Source: Advenella faeciporci (GTDB lineage Bacteria; Pseudomonadota; Gammaproteobacteria; Burkholderiales; Burkholderiaceae_B). Taken from it: 64,000 bases of DNA. The stretch is from the NCBI RefSeq assembly GCF_014652395.1, contig NZ_BMYS01000009.1, forward strand, positions 32,204 through 96,203. The letters are read 5' to 3'. Both the position numbers and the translations under genes were made by a program. Under the pieces are notes generated by a model, which saw only the letters and a list, made by a program, of their open reading frames with translations, was not told where the DNA came from and ran no database searches. How positions within the stretch are numbered: the stretch's first letter is position 1; the number at the start of each line of letters is the position of its first letter. Below, piece after piece: positions 48,202 through 56,716 of the stretch.

Positions 48202-48700
48202 AACGAAACTCGATAAGGCCAGAGCGATGCTTAATCCCATTATTTCCATGGGCGGGAAGTTCTAGAAAATCCGACAGTAGGAACTGGCCCACCGTAGTTT
48301 GTCGTTTCTGAAACCGTGAAATCGCGGCTGCTAGATCGTCCGGTATGCTGTTTCCAGACAGCGATATGATCCCGCGCTTCAGCTTATCCGCGTTGATAAG
48401 ATCTGCTGCTACCAATCCACTCAACGCTGCAAAAAATATGGGGCGCATTTTTTCAAAAGGCGCGCGATTGCCCAAAGCATGTCGATATGGAGTTTCAGTT
48501 TCCTTTACTGCCGAGCGCATAGCTTTATATTCACTAGGAAATTTGAAGCTGAGCAATTTGTATGGGTAGACAAGGAAGTAGTCCGTGATTCTGGCCGTGT
48601 CGATAGATAAATCAATGACTCTATCGGTGGCAGACTCAAGAATGGCTAAGATTCTAACGGCACTATGGTAGGGGTCGAGGGCAGGGTCGTAGATTAGCAT
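48188..48700 (-). CDS. ABC-3C system middle component (MC5-like)
   Basis: A 170-residue protein starting MLIYDPALDPYHSAVRILAI, the characteristic opening of the MC5 middle component as I know it, followed by TDYFLVYPYKLLSF, YRHALGNRAPFEKMRPIFFA and LPAHGNNGIKHRSGLIEFRY. No enzyme motif is seen; middle components are thought to bridge ATPase and effector. The start at 48700 overlaps the stop of the upstream gene (ATGCTAA), and its own stop overlaps the ATPase start by 14 bp, so all are translationally coupled. The MC5 label is from memory of the family. Confidence 0.75.
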   Translation of the reverse strand: MLIYDPALDPYHSAVRILAILESATDRVIDLSIDTARITDYFLVYPYKLLSFKFPSEYKAMRSAVKETETPYRHALGNRAPFEKMRPIFFAALSGLVAADLINADKLKRGIISLSGNSIPDDLAAAISRFQKRQTTVGQFLLSDFLELPAHGNNGIKHRSGLIEFRYDPV

Positions 48701-49260
48701 GCGTCCCACCTGATATAGCAATTGCCCGCCAAAAAATAAACCAAGCCTTGAATGTCCATCTTATTTAGCATGAGCGGATTGGACTCAAGCATTTGTAATG
48801 CTGGAGATATCACCTTGTCTAGCATTGCTGTGTCGACCATTTCTCTGGACGCGTTGCCCTGTACTAGGGGCAGCACTGATTGCTCGAAATTGACGACGAT
48901 CTCAGCCATTAAAAACGTGTAGATGGTCTGGGCGGATTTTGATCCCTGTTGCCGCATAATTGCTTTCCATGCGGACTGCTTTCTGAGCAGCGCGACCTTT
49001 ACCATTTCTTCGCGTCCCGAACACTTCAGCTTTTCTTCCAGTCCGCGTATATCGGAACTAGTCTCGTTGGAAAGGAAGTGTTCAAGTTTTTCAGTCCACG
49101 CTGAGAGTGATTGATCGGCGAGCGTCTCCGCAAGATATTGTTCGACCAACCTAGCCATCGCCGTCGGTTCCCGTACGGCGTTATAGGTTTTATGGATGTC
49201 TCTGCCTGCGAGGTCGCCTTGGGTTGTGTTGTCACGAACAATGGTCATCATGCTTGCCAT
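48694..49260 (-). CDS. Third component of the ABC-3C system with GDLAGRD motif
   Basis: A 188-residue mostly helical protein. Near its start is NTTQGDLAGRDIHKTYN (residues 11-27), a short tag-like motif also present at the end of the neighbouring small membrane protein. The rest (VEQYLAETLADQSLSAWTEK onward) looks like the conserved C-terminal domain shared by third components of ABC-3C systems. No catalytic motif is visible, so an effector may be supplied by the small membrane protein. It starts 6 bp after that gene's stop and overlaps the middle-component gene. Confidence 0.65.
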   Translation of the reverse strand: MASMMTIVRDNTTQGDLAGRDIHKTYNAVREPTAMARLVEQYLAETLADQSLSAWTEKLEHFLSNETSSDIRGLEEKLKCSGREEMVKVALLRKQSAWKAIMRQQGSKSAQTIYTFLMAEIVVNFEQSVLPLVQGNASREMVDTAMLDKVISPALQMLESNPLMLNKMDIQGLVYFLAGNCYIRWDAC

Positions 49261-49266
49261 GCCTGA

Positions 49267-49422
49267 CTATTTCTTTTTTATGATGTCGCGCCCAGCGATA
49301 TCGCCACCGACATTGTTATTGTTAATCGCTGTGGAGTTTCTGGATTTATCTATGGTGACTTTTAATACCCAGCCGGAAGCTAGTCCAGTAATAAAGGCCA
49401 AAATTTCCGAAAAATACTCCAT
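49267..49422 (-). CDS. Small membrane protein of the ABC-3C operon (51 aa, short ORF)
   Basis: A 51-residue ORF preceded by GGAAGGTAAAGC. It has one transmembrane helix (EILAFITGLASGWVLKVTID, residues 6-25) and ends in NNNNVGGDIAGRDIIKKK (residues 34-51). The GDIAGRDI tail nearly repeats GDLAGRDI of the next protein, and the genes are only 6 bp apart on the same strand. This suggests a first gene of the same operon, possibly a membrane-targeting or membrane-damaging component. Its coding status rests on the ribosome site, the helix and the shared motif. Confidence 0.6.
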   Translation of the reverse strand: MEYFSEILAFITGLASGWVLKVTIDKSRNSTAINNNNVGGDIAGRDIIKKK

Positions 49423-49668
49423 GCTTTACCTTCCATTTAGTAGCCGGCGCGAAAAAACGCATTTTTAATGCGGAGGTATGTCTTGTAAATATTAGGTTGT
49501 TTTTGTTGCGCATCGTAACAGCACACTGCAGAGTACGTCTACAGTGTCATAGCTGCACTATATAGTTGAAGGTCATGCCTTGGCCATCGGCGAAGTCGAT
49601 GTGGTTTGTCTACGTCGAGGATTGCCCTGCGACGTTGCCTGTATCCGCGGCAGTCGCTTACAATTGGT

Positions 49669-49805
49669 TGTCACCCTCCGAATGGAGCTTAACCAGGCCC
49701 GCGTTTAACGCAGGCTTTCGATGAGGTAACCCCGGCCTGTCCGCCTGAAGCTGGCTAGTCAATCCGCCGCAACGTATATAGGAGAAAGACAGACGGAGGG
49801 TGGCA
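49669..49805 (+). ncRNA. Candidate retron msr-msd RNA
   Basis: A region just upstream of the reverse transcriptase. The strands TGTCACCCTCCG (49669-49680, a1) and CGGAGGGTGGCA (49794-49805, a2) pair over 12 bp with a single G-U, as in the closing helix of retron RNAs. Downstream of a1 come GGAGC, a candidate branch-guanosine context (49684-49688), a tight hairpin GCGT-TTA-ACGC (49701-49711), and paired CAGGCC/GGCCTG (49694-49699 with 49734-49739). a2 ends 24 bp before the reverse transcriptase start. The exact msr/msd boundary is not resolved. Confidence 0.6.
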
Positions 49806-49829
49806 CTCATTAAATGTACATGAGGTCAA

Positions 49830-51659
49830 ATGGTAGCCATTACCAGCGCAATGGCGCTTAACGAAAGCATGCTACGCACCAGCGTCACGTGGTTTTCCTC
49901 TCATGTGCTGGGCGTACCTTATTCGCAACTGATGCGAATGATTTACCCGCGCCCGCCTTATAAACGCTTTACGATCACCAAACGGAACGGTAGCCCGCGC
50001 GCCATCGCAGAGCCGCGACAACGCTTGAGAATTGTTCAGGAGCAGGTGTTGGCGTTCCTGAAGGAGCGTTCTGGAACAGTCAGGCCTGCCGTTCACGGCT
50101 TCGTGGTGGATCGCAGCATCGTCACCAACGCCAAAGTGCATTGTTTGCCGAAGACTCAACACATCCTGAATCTTGACTTGCAAGATTTTTTTCCTAGTAT
50201 TACCTTTTACCGTGTGCGGGGCGTTTTGCGAAAGCACCCGTTCAACTTTTCGCATCATGTCGCGACGGTTGTCGCCCACATCTGCACACTCGATGGCAAA
50301 CTGCCGCAGGGTGCGCCAACGTCTCCTTTTCTCTCCAACTTGATTTGTCGGTCGATGGATCGGGATTTAACCGAACTGGCGCGGCGTAATCGTGCTACCT
50401 ATACGCGTTACGCCGATGACATTACTTTCTCGTTTAATGTTCGCACCGCCTCTCGGTTGCCGGTTGCCATTTGCGTAGTGGACGATGACGGTCACGTGAC
50501 TCTCGGAACTGAGCTACATGATCTGATCACCGCAAAGCACCATTTCGCGATCAACGCCGCTAAAACGCGGTTGAGCGACCGGCATCGTCGCATGGAAGTT
50601 ACCGGACTGACAATCAACAAGTTTCCGAACGTCCGTCGGATCTTCATTGACAGAATCCGGGGTGCCTTGAACGCATGGGAGCGAAACGGGTACGAAGCAG
50701 CGGAACAAGGGTGGCAGGATCGCGTGATAATCGGTGGCAAGGTGCCGTACGAGAAAGTGTTATGGAAGCGCCAGACACGAAGTAGAGTTGTTCCCAAGTT
50801 AAAAAATGTGCTGTGGGGTAAGTTGCTCTATCTACGGATGGTAAGAGGTAAAGATGATGTGCTTTACACCCGCCTTGCAGGGCGTTTCAACGCGTTAGTT
50901 GATTTTGAGCAATCGTTCGGATCATTTGCTGCACCGAAACTTCCTATTGAACCAGTCGTACGGGATCATGATACAGCTCAGGAAGGTGTCTTCGTCGTAG
51001 AGTGGGCAGGTGACTACCATAGCTCCCCGGGGCGTCACGAAGATACGCTTCAAGCGCAAGGGACTGCTTTTGCCTATCGCGAACTGAACCTGTTGGTGAC
51101 GTGCGATCATGTTTTTGAAGTAGATGCCACAGTCGGAAGCCTGAAGGCGCCAACGGATTATGAGGCACCTGAGATCGTCAATAAGTCACTCAGGTTAGTC
51201 CGTCCTGGCACTAAAGATTCTTGGCCCGCGCGGATCGTTTACCGTAACAGGCAGTTCGACTTTGCAATTCTCCAATTTGAGGGGCCGGTGCCACCACACC
51301 GATATTTCTCCGCCATGGATACGCCGATTAAGCCGCGAGCCGACGGCCTCCTGATCGGCTTTCCTGCCTACCAGAACTGGAACCTGCCTGATCAGAATGA
51401 GCAAAAGGTGCTAAACCGGACCGAGCCAAACCGCAGCATGTTTAGTTTTACGATCTCGGGGGCTGGCAGCATTCGCCCAGGCAATAGCGGTGGGCCATTC
51501 ACTGATGACCGCTTTCGCGTCGCGGGCATGGCGCAACGGGGTGCATACATGGGTGATGGGCATGACGAGTGCTTGTGTTTCGAAGTTATGGATACGTTCG
51601 TAACTGCATGGAGAAGCAGTACAAAATCGACACCAACAACAAGTGAAATACCTGCTTAG
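49830..51659 (+). CDS. Retron reverse transcriptase fused to a C-terminal trypsin-like serine protease
   Basis: A 609-residue two-domain protein. Residues about 1-340: retron-type reverse transcriptase with the active-site motif TRYADDITFS (near 194), the catalytic region LNLDLQDFFPSITFY, the LPQGAPTSPFLSNL motif and the retron-type VTGLTIN. Residues about 380-590: chymotrypsin-fold protease with the triad His in VTCDHVFEVD (near 426), Asp in RQFDFAILQF (near 476) and Ser in RPGNSGGPF (near 552). Family knowledge: retrons are anti-phage systems whose msDNA guards a toxic effector; here the protease is probably that effector. The start ATG follows GAGG and the candidate RNA. Very different in composition from its neighbours. 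Confidence 0.9.
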   Translation: MVAITSAMALNESMLRTSVTWFSSHVLGVPYSQLMRMIYPRPPYKRFTITKRNGSPRAIAEPRQRLRIVQEQVLAFLKERSGTVRPAVHGFVVDRSIVTNAKVHCLPKTQHILNLDLQDFFPSITFYRVRGVLRKHPFNFSHHVATVVAHICTLDGKLPQGAPTSPFLSNLICRSMDRDLTELARRNRATYTRYADDITFSFNVRTASRLPVAICVVDDDGHVTLGTELHDLITAKHHFAINAAKTRLSDRHRRMEVTGLTINKFPNVRRIFIDRIRGALNAWERNGYEAAEQGWQDRVIIGGKVPYEKVLWKRQTRSRVVPKLKNVLWGKLLYLRMVRGKDDVLYTRLAGRFNALVDFEQSFGSFAAPKLPIEPVVRDHDTAQEGVFVVEWAGDYHSSPGRHEDTLQAQGTAFAYRELNLLVTCDHVFEVDATVGSLKAPTDYEAPEIVNKSLRLVRPGTKDSWPARIVYRNRQFDFAILQFEGPVPPHRYFSAMDTPIKPRADGLLIGFPAYQNWNLPDQNEQKVLNRTEPNRSMFSFTISGAGSIRPGNSGGPFTDDRFRVAGMAQRGAYMGDGHDECLCFEVMDTFVTAWRSSTKSTPTTSEIPA

Positions 51660-51788
51660 TCGGTGCGCTTCCCGGTTAGGCCGGGTCGCGCTGCTTGCGC
51701 TGCACCGTGCTGAACACAGTTCCGGGCCCTTCAGTCCGAGAAACCAAAGCACGATCATGCTTGAATAACCTGTTCCTCTTTCGATTCC

Positions 51789-51920
51789 GCTTTGCTGGCC
51801 AGTGACGTGCAGGGACGCTACCTGCTAGCGACCACGGAACAGATTCTTGAAGCCGCCCGCCAGACGGCTAAGCGGAATTATCTAAAGAGATATCCGCAAC
51901 AATCAGGATTTCCATCATAG
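51789..51920 (+). pseudogene. Remnant of a radC (JAB-domain) gene N-terminus
   Basis: The frame reads ASDVQGRYLLATTEQILEAA then RQTAKR, closely matching GRYKLASDEQILAAGRTAAE near residues 20-40 of the intact island radC at 62408. After that the similarity stops, and the frame ends at a TAG at 51918 just beside the helicase gene's stop. The remaining sequence from 51660 looks like backbone DNA of the same element. This suggests that the defence genes were inserted in or next to an older radC copy. Confidence 0.5.
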
Positions 51921-53825
51921 TCGTTCAATTTCTTCTGAAACAAACCATTGATTACGAAGTGCAGCCGCGAGCAGCGCGTCGGGATTCTCTGTATAAGCGA
52001 CTAGAGCCAAACTCTTCTTTGCGCGAGTGCAAGTGACATACAGGAGACGGCGTGTACGTGTGACGCCCCCATCCGTGGCATCTTCGAGATGTTTACGATC
52101 GGTATCCGACAATGGTTTGGCTTCAAAGAGTTTTTCGTATGAAAATAGAAATCCACGTGCATCGCTATCATCAAGTATGACCAATACGCGCTCGAATTCG
52201 AGACCTTTTACGCCCTGGTGGGTTCCGAACGGCCCACGGTCACTGACATATTCGGCGAATGGAATTATTTGATTGTATGGTGTTTCCAAAAATGCTCGCC
52301 AAGCCTCAAGACTTTCGGGTGATTTTTCTACTGCTTCGTCTTCATAACTCGATGCATCATCAGTGATTAGAGCACTCTCCACCGTCGTGCGCTCATTAAC
52401 TACAAAAGGACGCAGAGCAGTTGGAATCTCGAATAGATGGTGTTCCGCTACGCATTGCAGGACCGATAGGAAGGTGGTAGTTGATTGCTCTGGGTGTAGC
52501 GCAAGCAGTGCATCCACTGCAAATCGTATCGGTTGTAGCGGATCTCCAGGCGTTGAGCTAAGAGCAATGGCCGCCCGCTTCAGGAGTGGAGAGGTCGCTC
52601 TCAGGTGAGCCATTATTGCGAATTTGTCCTCTGCGCGAGCTGCAGCAATGAGTGGAGCAACGCGTTCGGTGAATAGTCTCAGGCCAGGAAGATCACCAGT
52701 TCGTAGTCCCGTCGAAAGGCGCGAGTCGCGATCTAACGCTCGGAACATGTCGAGAAAACCGCGTCGCGATGCTGCCATATGATGTTCAAGTGTGAGCGCT
52801 TTGATTGTTACCTCATTGTTCCAATCAGGATCACTGCACAGATTAGCCATTCGCTCGCGAACACGCTTCTCGAATCCAGGTTTGTCGGGGGTATTATTCG
52901 GTGCGATGAAAAGACGGACGAAACCAATTTCGCTGTCATCACGTGCCACTTGGCTTTGGCGATCAATCGGCGCTCGCAATATATTGCCAAGCGCGATAAT
53001 ACGCTGAGGCGAGCGATGATTCAGCCGCTTAACTGGACGGGCCCAATTATCTGGCACAAGGCTCTCTAACTCTGGATGGCCGTCAAGGTAGATGCGCTGC
53101 ATGGTATCGCCGAACAGCCCCATGCCGAATTTTCCCTTGTGCGTGGCTGCGAGCATAAAGAATGCTGTGAGTAATCCTTTGTTTGTGTCTTGGCTCTCGT
53201 CGATGAGTAGAAAAGGATACTGGTTGATAAGAACGGCTTGCATTGATGGCTTTGTTTCGATAAACGAAGCCGTAATCTTCAGCACCTCGGAGTGTGACAG
53301 TGAGTCTTGGCCAAAGTTGTCGCCGTTAGGGTTGTAGGTGAAGCGTCGTGCGACGCTGAGCCATTCAAGGCGTCTTGTTGTTGAAGTGATGGCGCGTTCG
53401 CGATCCATCGCCGCTTTGGTGCCAGGGCGTCCCTTTGCCTGTTTCTCGTGAAGTTCGGCAAGGTCAACTGGAAGAGTTTTGAGTAGCCACGTCTGAATGT
53501 CATGATGATAAGTTTCGATATGCTTCCAGCAGAAGCTATGAATCGTAGAAATAGGAAAAAGTGGGTCAGAACCTACGCGCGCTGCGATCTCGTCGGCAGC
53601 GGCATTCGTATAGGTAACCACCGCTATCTTCTTGCCGGTTCGTCGGAACGACGCGCCGTAGTTTGCACGAAACGTATCGAGTGCGCTTTTGAGTGAACGA
53701 GTCTTTCCAGAGCCTGCACCGGCGTACAAGAAAAAGCTTTTCGGAGCGGATGGATTCAGGCAAGTTTGGATTTGATCGTCGGCGTCGTTATCAAAGTCCG
53801 GCGATACTGTCTCAACCTCTACCAT
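51915..53825 (-). CDS. UvrD/PcrA-type superfamily 1 helicase (Gabija GajB-like)
   Basis: A 636-residue SF1 helicase. Seen: Walker A FLYAGAGSGKTRSL (about residues 32-45), motif Ia-like VVTYTNAAADEIAARVGSDP, Walker B FLLIDESQDTNKGLL (about residues 205-220), GLFGDTMQRIYLDG (motif III), and the C-terminal LLYVTCTRAKKSLALVAY (motif VI). With the preceding OLD-TOPRIM nuclease it resembles the Gabija pair (GajA-GajB), though GajB is usually nearer 500 residues. The ATG at 53825 follows AAGGTGGGG and overlaps the nuclease gene by 14 bp. Confidence 0.85.
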   Translation of the reverse strand: MVEVETVSPDFDNDADDQIQTCLNPSAPKSFFLYAGAGSGKTRSLKSALDTFRANYGASFRRTGKKIAVVTYTNAAADEIAARVGSDPLFPISTIHSFCWKHIETYHHDIQTWLLKTLPVDLAELHEKQAKGRPGTKAAMDRERAITSTTRRLEWLSVARRFTYNPNGDNFGQDSLSHSEVLKITASFIETKPSMQAVLINQYPFLLIDESQDTNKGLLTAFFMLAATHKGKFGMGLFGDTMQRIYLDGHPELESLVPDNWARPVKRLNHRSPQRIIALGNILRAPIDRQSQVARDDSEIGFVRLFIAPNNTPDKPGFEKRVRERMANLCSDPDWNNEVTIKALTLEHHMAASRRGFLDMFRALDRDSRLSTGLRTGDLPGLRLFTERVAPLIAAARAEDKFAIMAHLRATSPLLKRAAIALSSTPGDPLQPIRFAVDALLALHPEQSTTTFLSVLQCVAEHHLFEIPTALRPFVVNERTTVESALITDDASSYEDEAVEKSPESLEAWRAFLETPYNQIIPFAEYVSDRGPFGTHQGVKGLEFERVLVILDDSDARGFLFSYEKLFEAKPLSDTDRKHLEDATDGGVTRTRRLLYVTCTRAKKSLALVAYTENPDALLAAALRNQWFVSEEIERL

Positions 53826-56109
53826 GATCTGGCCCCACCTTGAGTTCGCTTTCCGCGACATCTTTGCTAACAGCCCCTTCGAACCATTTAAGACCGTCGG
53901 CTATATAACGCGGCGGTTTCAATGTCTTTGGGTCTTCGAGCATCAAGCAATCGAGTGCAAAGGCTGCTTTTTCAGCAGTTTTTAGCAATTCGAATAGTTC
54001 ATCTTGGAGGTCGTCGCCTGATAGACTTTGTGTCACGATTTCACGGATTTTTTTTGACGTGGCCGAACCTTGAACTTTCTCTACCGTGGAAAGGTTTTCT
54101 ATAATTAAGGCATCCTCAAATGTCCGAGGAATGGTTTGGACGGTGTCATCGCTCACGCCCTTAACTGGTTTCTGGTAGGCGACGTAGAGCTCATAGTCGC
54201 CATTGGTCGTCGACTCATGTTCTTCAGGTGATAGCGTAATTAGTTCGTCGATCAGTTTCTTCTTGGGGTGCCACTCCTTGAGCACCGAATTTGCCGTTTG
54301 TTGTGCTTTGCCTTGTTCGGGGCGAGTGGATTTCCAGCGTGTTGTCTCGTTGCCATTTTTGTCGATGATTTTTACTGCTGTCGTGGCGTCAAGATCACCG
54401 ATTATTAATGTTGCAATGCCGAGTGAGTCAACTAAATCGCGAAAGCTATGTACGTGGCTTCCGCCGATCTCAAGCAAAGTTACATATCGTCGCGCTAACT
54501 CCGGAAAATGATGTCGGATGAAGTGGGGTACGAGTATGCGCTCTGCCTGTCCTTCGACGAATATGATTCCGTCTGCGAAAAATAGGTCGCAATGCGTAGC
54601 CTTTAGGTATCGCTTAACAAAGCGCTTTGTATCATCACCGTCACCAAAAACATGAGAAAGATTAGCGACCGTTGTTGTCGGTGTTTCTCCTTTATGCGGG
54701 GCAGATCGACGCCGGAAATACCGCAGGCTAGAGAAATCAGCTTCATGTGCGACATGGCTAGAATGGGTGCTGACGATCAATTGGGTGCAATAGTTATCGC
54801 TGTTGCCAAGATCGCCGTGCTTCCTGAGGAGATCATACGCTTTGTTAATAAAGACTTGCTGGACTTGCGCATGAAGGTGGGCCTCAGGTTCTTCGACGAG
54901 TACGAGGTGTAAAGGCTGTATCTCATGTGATACGTCCGAACCTTCGTGGATTCCTGCTTTTTCGACACGCATCCAGTCATCGCGGAAACCCATGAGCATG
55001 AATACCATGGCGATCAAGTTTTGATAACCGAGGCCGGAATAGTCTTCCGGAAGCTTGAGTGTCTTAGTGCCATCACCTGATGGGTCTGCAACCTGATATT
55101 GGACGGAGGATCCATGCTTTAAACCATCAGTTGCTCGCAGTAGTGTTGATATTTTGAGCTTAGGGTTGTTCATGCCGGGATAGCCTAGATCTTCGAGTTC
55201 TTCGAAAGCAGCGGAAAATCCGGCTTCAAGACGAGCGTCAAAACTTTGTTCGGCCGCTTGAATTGCTCCAAGAGCTTCATAATCTTTCTCTGAAGGCGTT
55301 TTCGACGGATCCAGATGGCGGTCGTAGTAAGAGCGAAGTTGGTCAGAGAGACGACGCTTAAAACGCCGAGTAGTTCTGTCTCCTCTTTCTTCGTGATCTT
55401 CATTGCTCCCAGCGTCTGTGAAATCACGTTGAGCGGCGATCTCATCAATTTTAATGAGATTCTTGAACGGCGGGTGGTCGAACGCGAGTGCACTGGTGGG
55501 CAGTATCTGTGGTGTGGCAAGGCCATTCTTCCCCGGTAGTGTGACGGCGGCTGGGTCGAGAGGATAAGCTACGAGTTCCAGATGTGCTTGGAATCTGCGT
55601 TCAAGGAAATCGGTCAGGCTACTTGGCCACAATGCGATCTTGATGTTTTCACCATTCTCTCCGGTGATTGATGCGTCCCGCGCTGCGGTGCGTTGCGCAA
55701 GATATTCAACTTTCAGCTTGTCAAAATCTTTGACCTGATACGAGAGCCGAACGCCAAGCATGCCGCCGGCCCAATCCAATGTTGGGAGAATGTGAACAAC
55801 GTGTTGGATTTCACTGAGCGGAACGTCGAGCCATACATCGAGCGAAGGAAGAAGATTATTTAGATCGACGGTTGGGTCACCATCCGCCTCCCACTCCTCA
55901 CCCAGGAGATCAATTTTTGTCCAATTGGCAATTGTTATATCGCGTAGGGCGAGACGGTTTGGTGAGAGTAGGAAGATTCGGAGAGCCAACATCGCTGATG
56001 TCTTGCCGCTATTATTGGCACCAACAAAAATCGTTGTTTTTTTGTCGAAGTCAATATGCGTAGACTTCAGTTTTCGAAAATTTGTAATTTCGACAAATTT
56101 AATTCGCAC
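53812..56109 (-). CDS. OLD-family ATPase/TOPRIM endonuclease (Gabija GajA-like)
   Basis: A 765-residue ATP-dependent nuclease. Seen: Walker A FVGANNSGKTSAM (residues 28-40), the signature/Walker B region around HLVLVEEPEAHLHAQVQQVF (mid protein), and a TOPRIM domain with GIIFVEGQAERILVPHF and the DxD element in LIIGDLDATTAV. This is the classic OLD/GajA layout; GajA senses nucleotide loss and nicks DNA during phage attack. It is longer than the usual GajA, with a ~150-residue C-terminal extension. The start is a GTG at 56109 preceded by GAGGGAAGATAAG; another GTG is 8 codons upstream. Confidence 0.85.
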   Translation of the reverse strand: MRIKFVEITNFRKLKSTHIDFDKKTTIFVGANNSGKTSAMLALRIFLLSPNRLALRDITIANWTKIDLLGEEWEADGDPTVDLNNLLPSLDVWLDVPLSEIQHVVHILPTLDWAGGMLGVRLSYQVKDFDKLKVEYLAQRTAARDASITGENGENIKIALWPSSLTDFLERRFQAHLELVAYPLDPAAVTLPGKNGLATPQILPTSALAFDHPPFKNLIKIDEIAAQRDFTDAGSNEDHEERGDRTTRRFKRRLSDQLRSYYDRHLDPSKTPSEKDYEALGAIQAAEQSFDARLEAGFSAAFEELEDLGYPGMNNPKLKISTLLRATDGLKHGSSVQYQVADPSGDGTKTLKLPEDYSGLGYQNLIAMVFMLMGFRDDWMRVEKAGIHEGSDVSHEIQPLHLVLVEEPEAHLHAQVQQVFINKAYDLLRKHGDLGNSDNYCTQLIVSTHSSHVAHEADFSSLRYFRRRSAPHKGETPTTTVANLSHVFGDGDDTKRFVKRYLKATHCDLFFADGIIFVEGQAERILVPHFIRHHFPELARRYVTLLEIGGSHVHSFRDLVDSLGIATLIIGDLDATTAVKIIDKNGNETTRWKSTRPEQGKAQQTANSVLKEWHPKKKLIDELITLSPEEHESTTNGDYELYVAYQKPVKGVSDDTVQTIPRTFEDALIIENLSTVEKVQGSATSKKIREIVTQSLSGDDLQDELFELLKTAEKAAFALDCLMLEDPKTLKPPRYIADGLKWFEGAVSKDVAESELKVGPDHGRG

Positions 56110-56716
56110 CTTATCTTCCCTCAGTGTGCGCACGCTGACTTTGGCAAGTCCAAATATTCAGTCTCGTGCGTTTGTCGTCCGTAGATGAAAGTAGTCAATA
56201 CATACAAATAGATAATAAACGAAGTGTTTTCTTGCGTCTCTGCTCCGCAGACCGCGCTGCTTCAGGTTCGCTTTTCGTTCATCCCTGACGGGACTGGTCA
56301 CGGCCAGCCTTGCGCATCCCTGACGCCTCCGGCCCGGCTTCGCAGCTTCGGGCCTGCACGCTGGCGCTTGCGTGCAATCTGCACACAAAGACCTGGCCGT
56401 TGCCTGCCCAGCCATCTTTCCTGACCTCATCACCTTGTCCGCGACTGTAGCCCGTGGCCGCGTGCCGTCAAGGCGCGCCAGGCCGTGTCCTCGGCTACGC
56501 CTGCGGGCCGCACCAACCTGACGCTTTTCTCCTTGACGGCCCACGTTCGTGGGCTCCTGACCGTCGCGGGCGATGAACTCAGGAAAGACGGTGGCAACGA
56601 GGCCAACCGGGTTCTTCGTGCCGACCGCACATCAACAGCTCAAACCCTTGGGCTTCCGAATCTTGGAATCCGGTGTGCGGTGAACAGCAAACCCTTTCTT
56701 TGTCAGGAGAAATCCC
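56110..56716. other. Backbone sequence upstream of DUF932, no supported gene
   Basis: Composition changes from A/T-rich (the nuclease gene's promoter side, to about 56230) to GC-rich. The reading frames present have no ribosome sites and no family match. It includes copy 1 of a repeated backbone element (56235-56327). The 3' part ends in the strong ribosome site AGGAGAAATCCC before DUF932. Confidence 0.6.
56235..56327. repeat. Backbone repeat, copy 1
   Basis: About 93 bp (CGTCTCTGCTCCGCAGACCG onward) matching the 94 bp at 62037-62130 with roughly 85 percent identity by eye and a 1-base indel. Each copy sits upstream of a minus-strand defence gene. Confidence 0.75.

Noticed and set aside
49196..49468. 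Plus-strand frame with hydrophobic residues opposite the small ABC-3C gene
   Set aside because: It is antisense to the 51-residue membrane protein and the third-component start, where the minus strand has a ribosome site and a motif shared with its neighbour.
49830..51659. Diversity-generating retroelement or group II intron interpretation of the reverse transcriptase
   Set aside because: No template/variable repeat pair, no Avd-like gene and no maturase or intron domain V structure were seen; the motifs and upstream RNA fit a retron.
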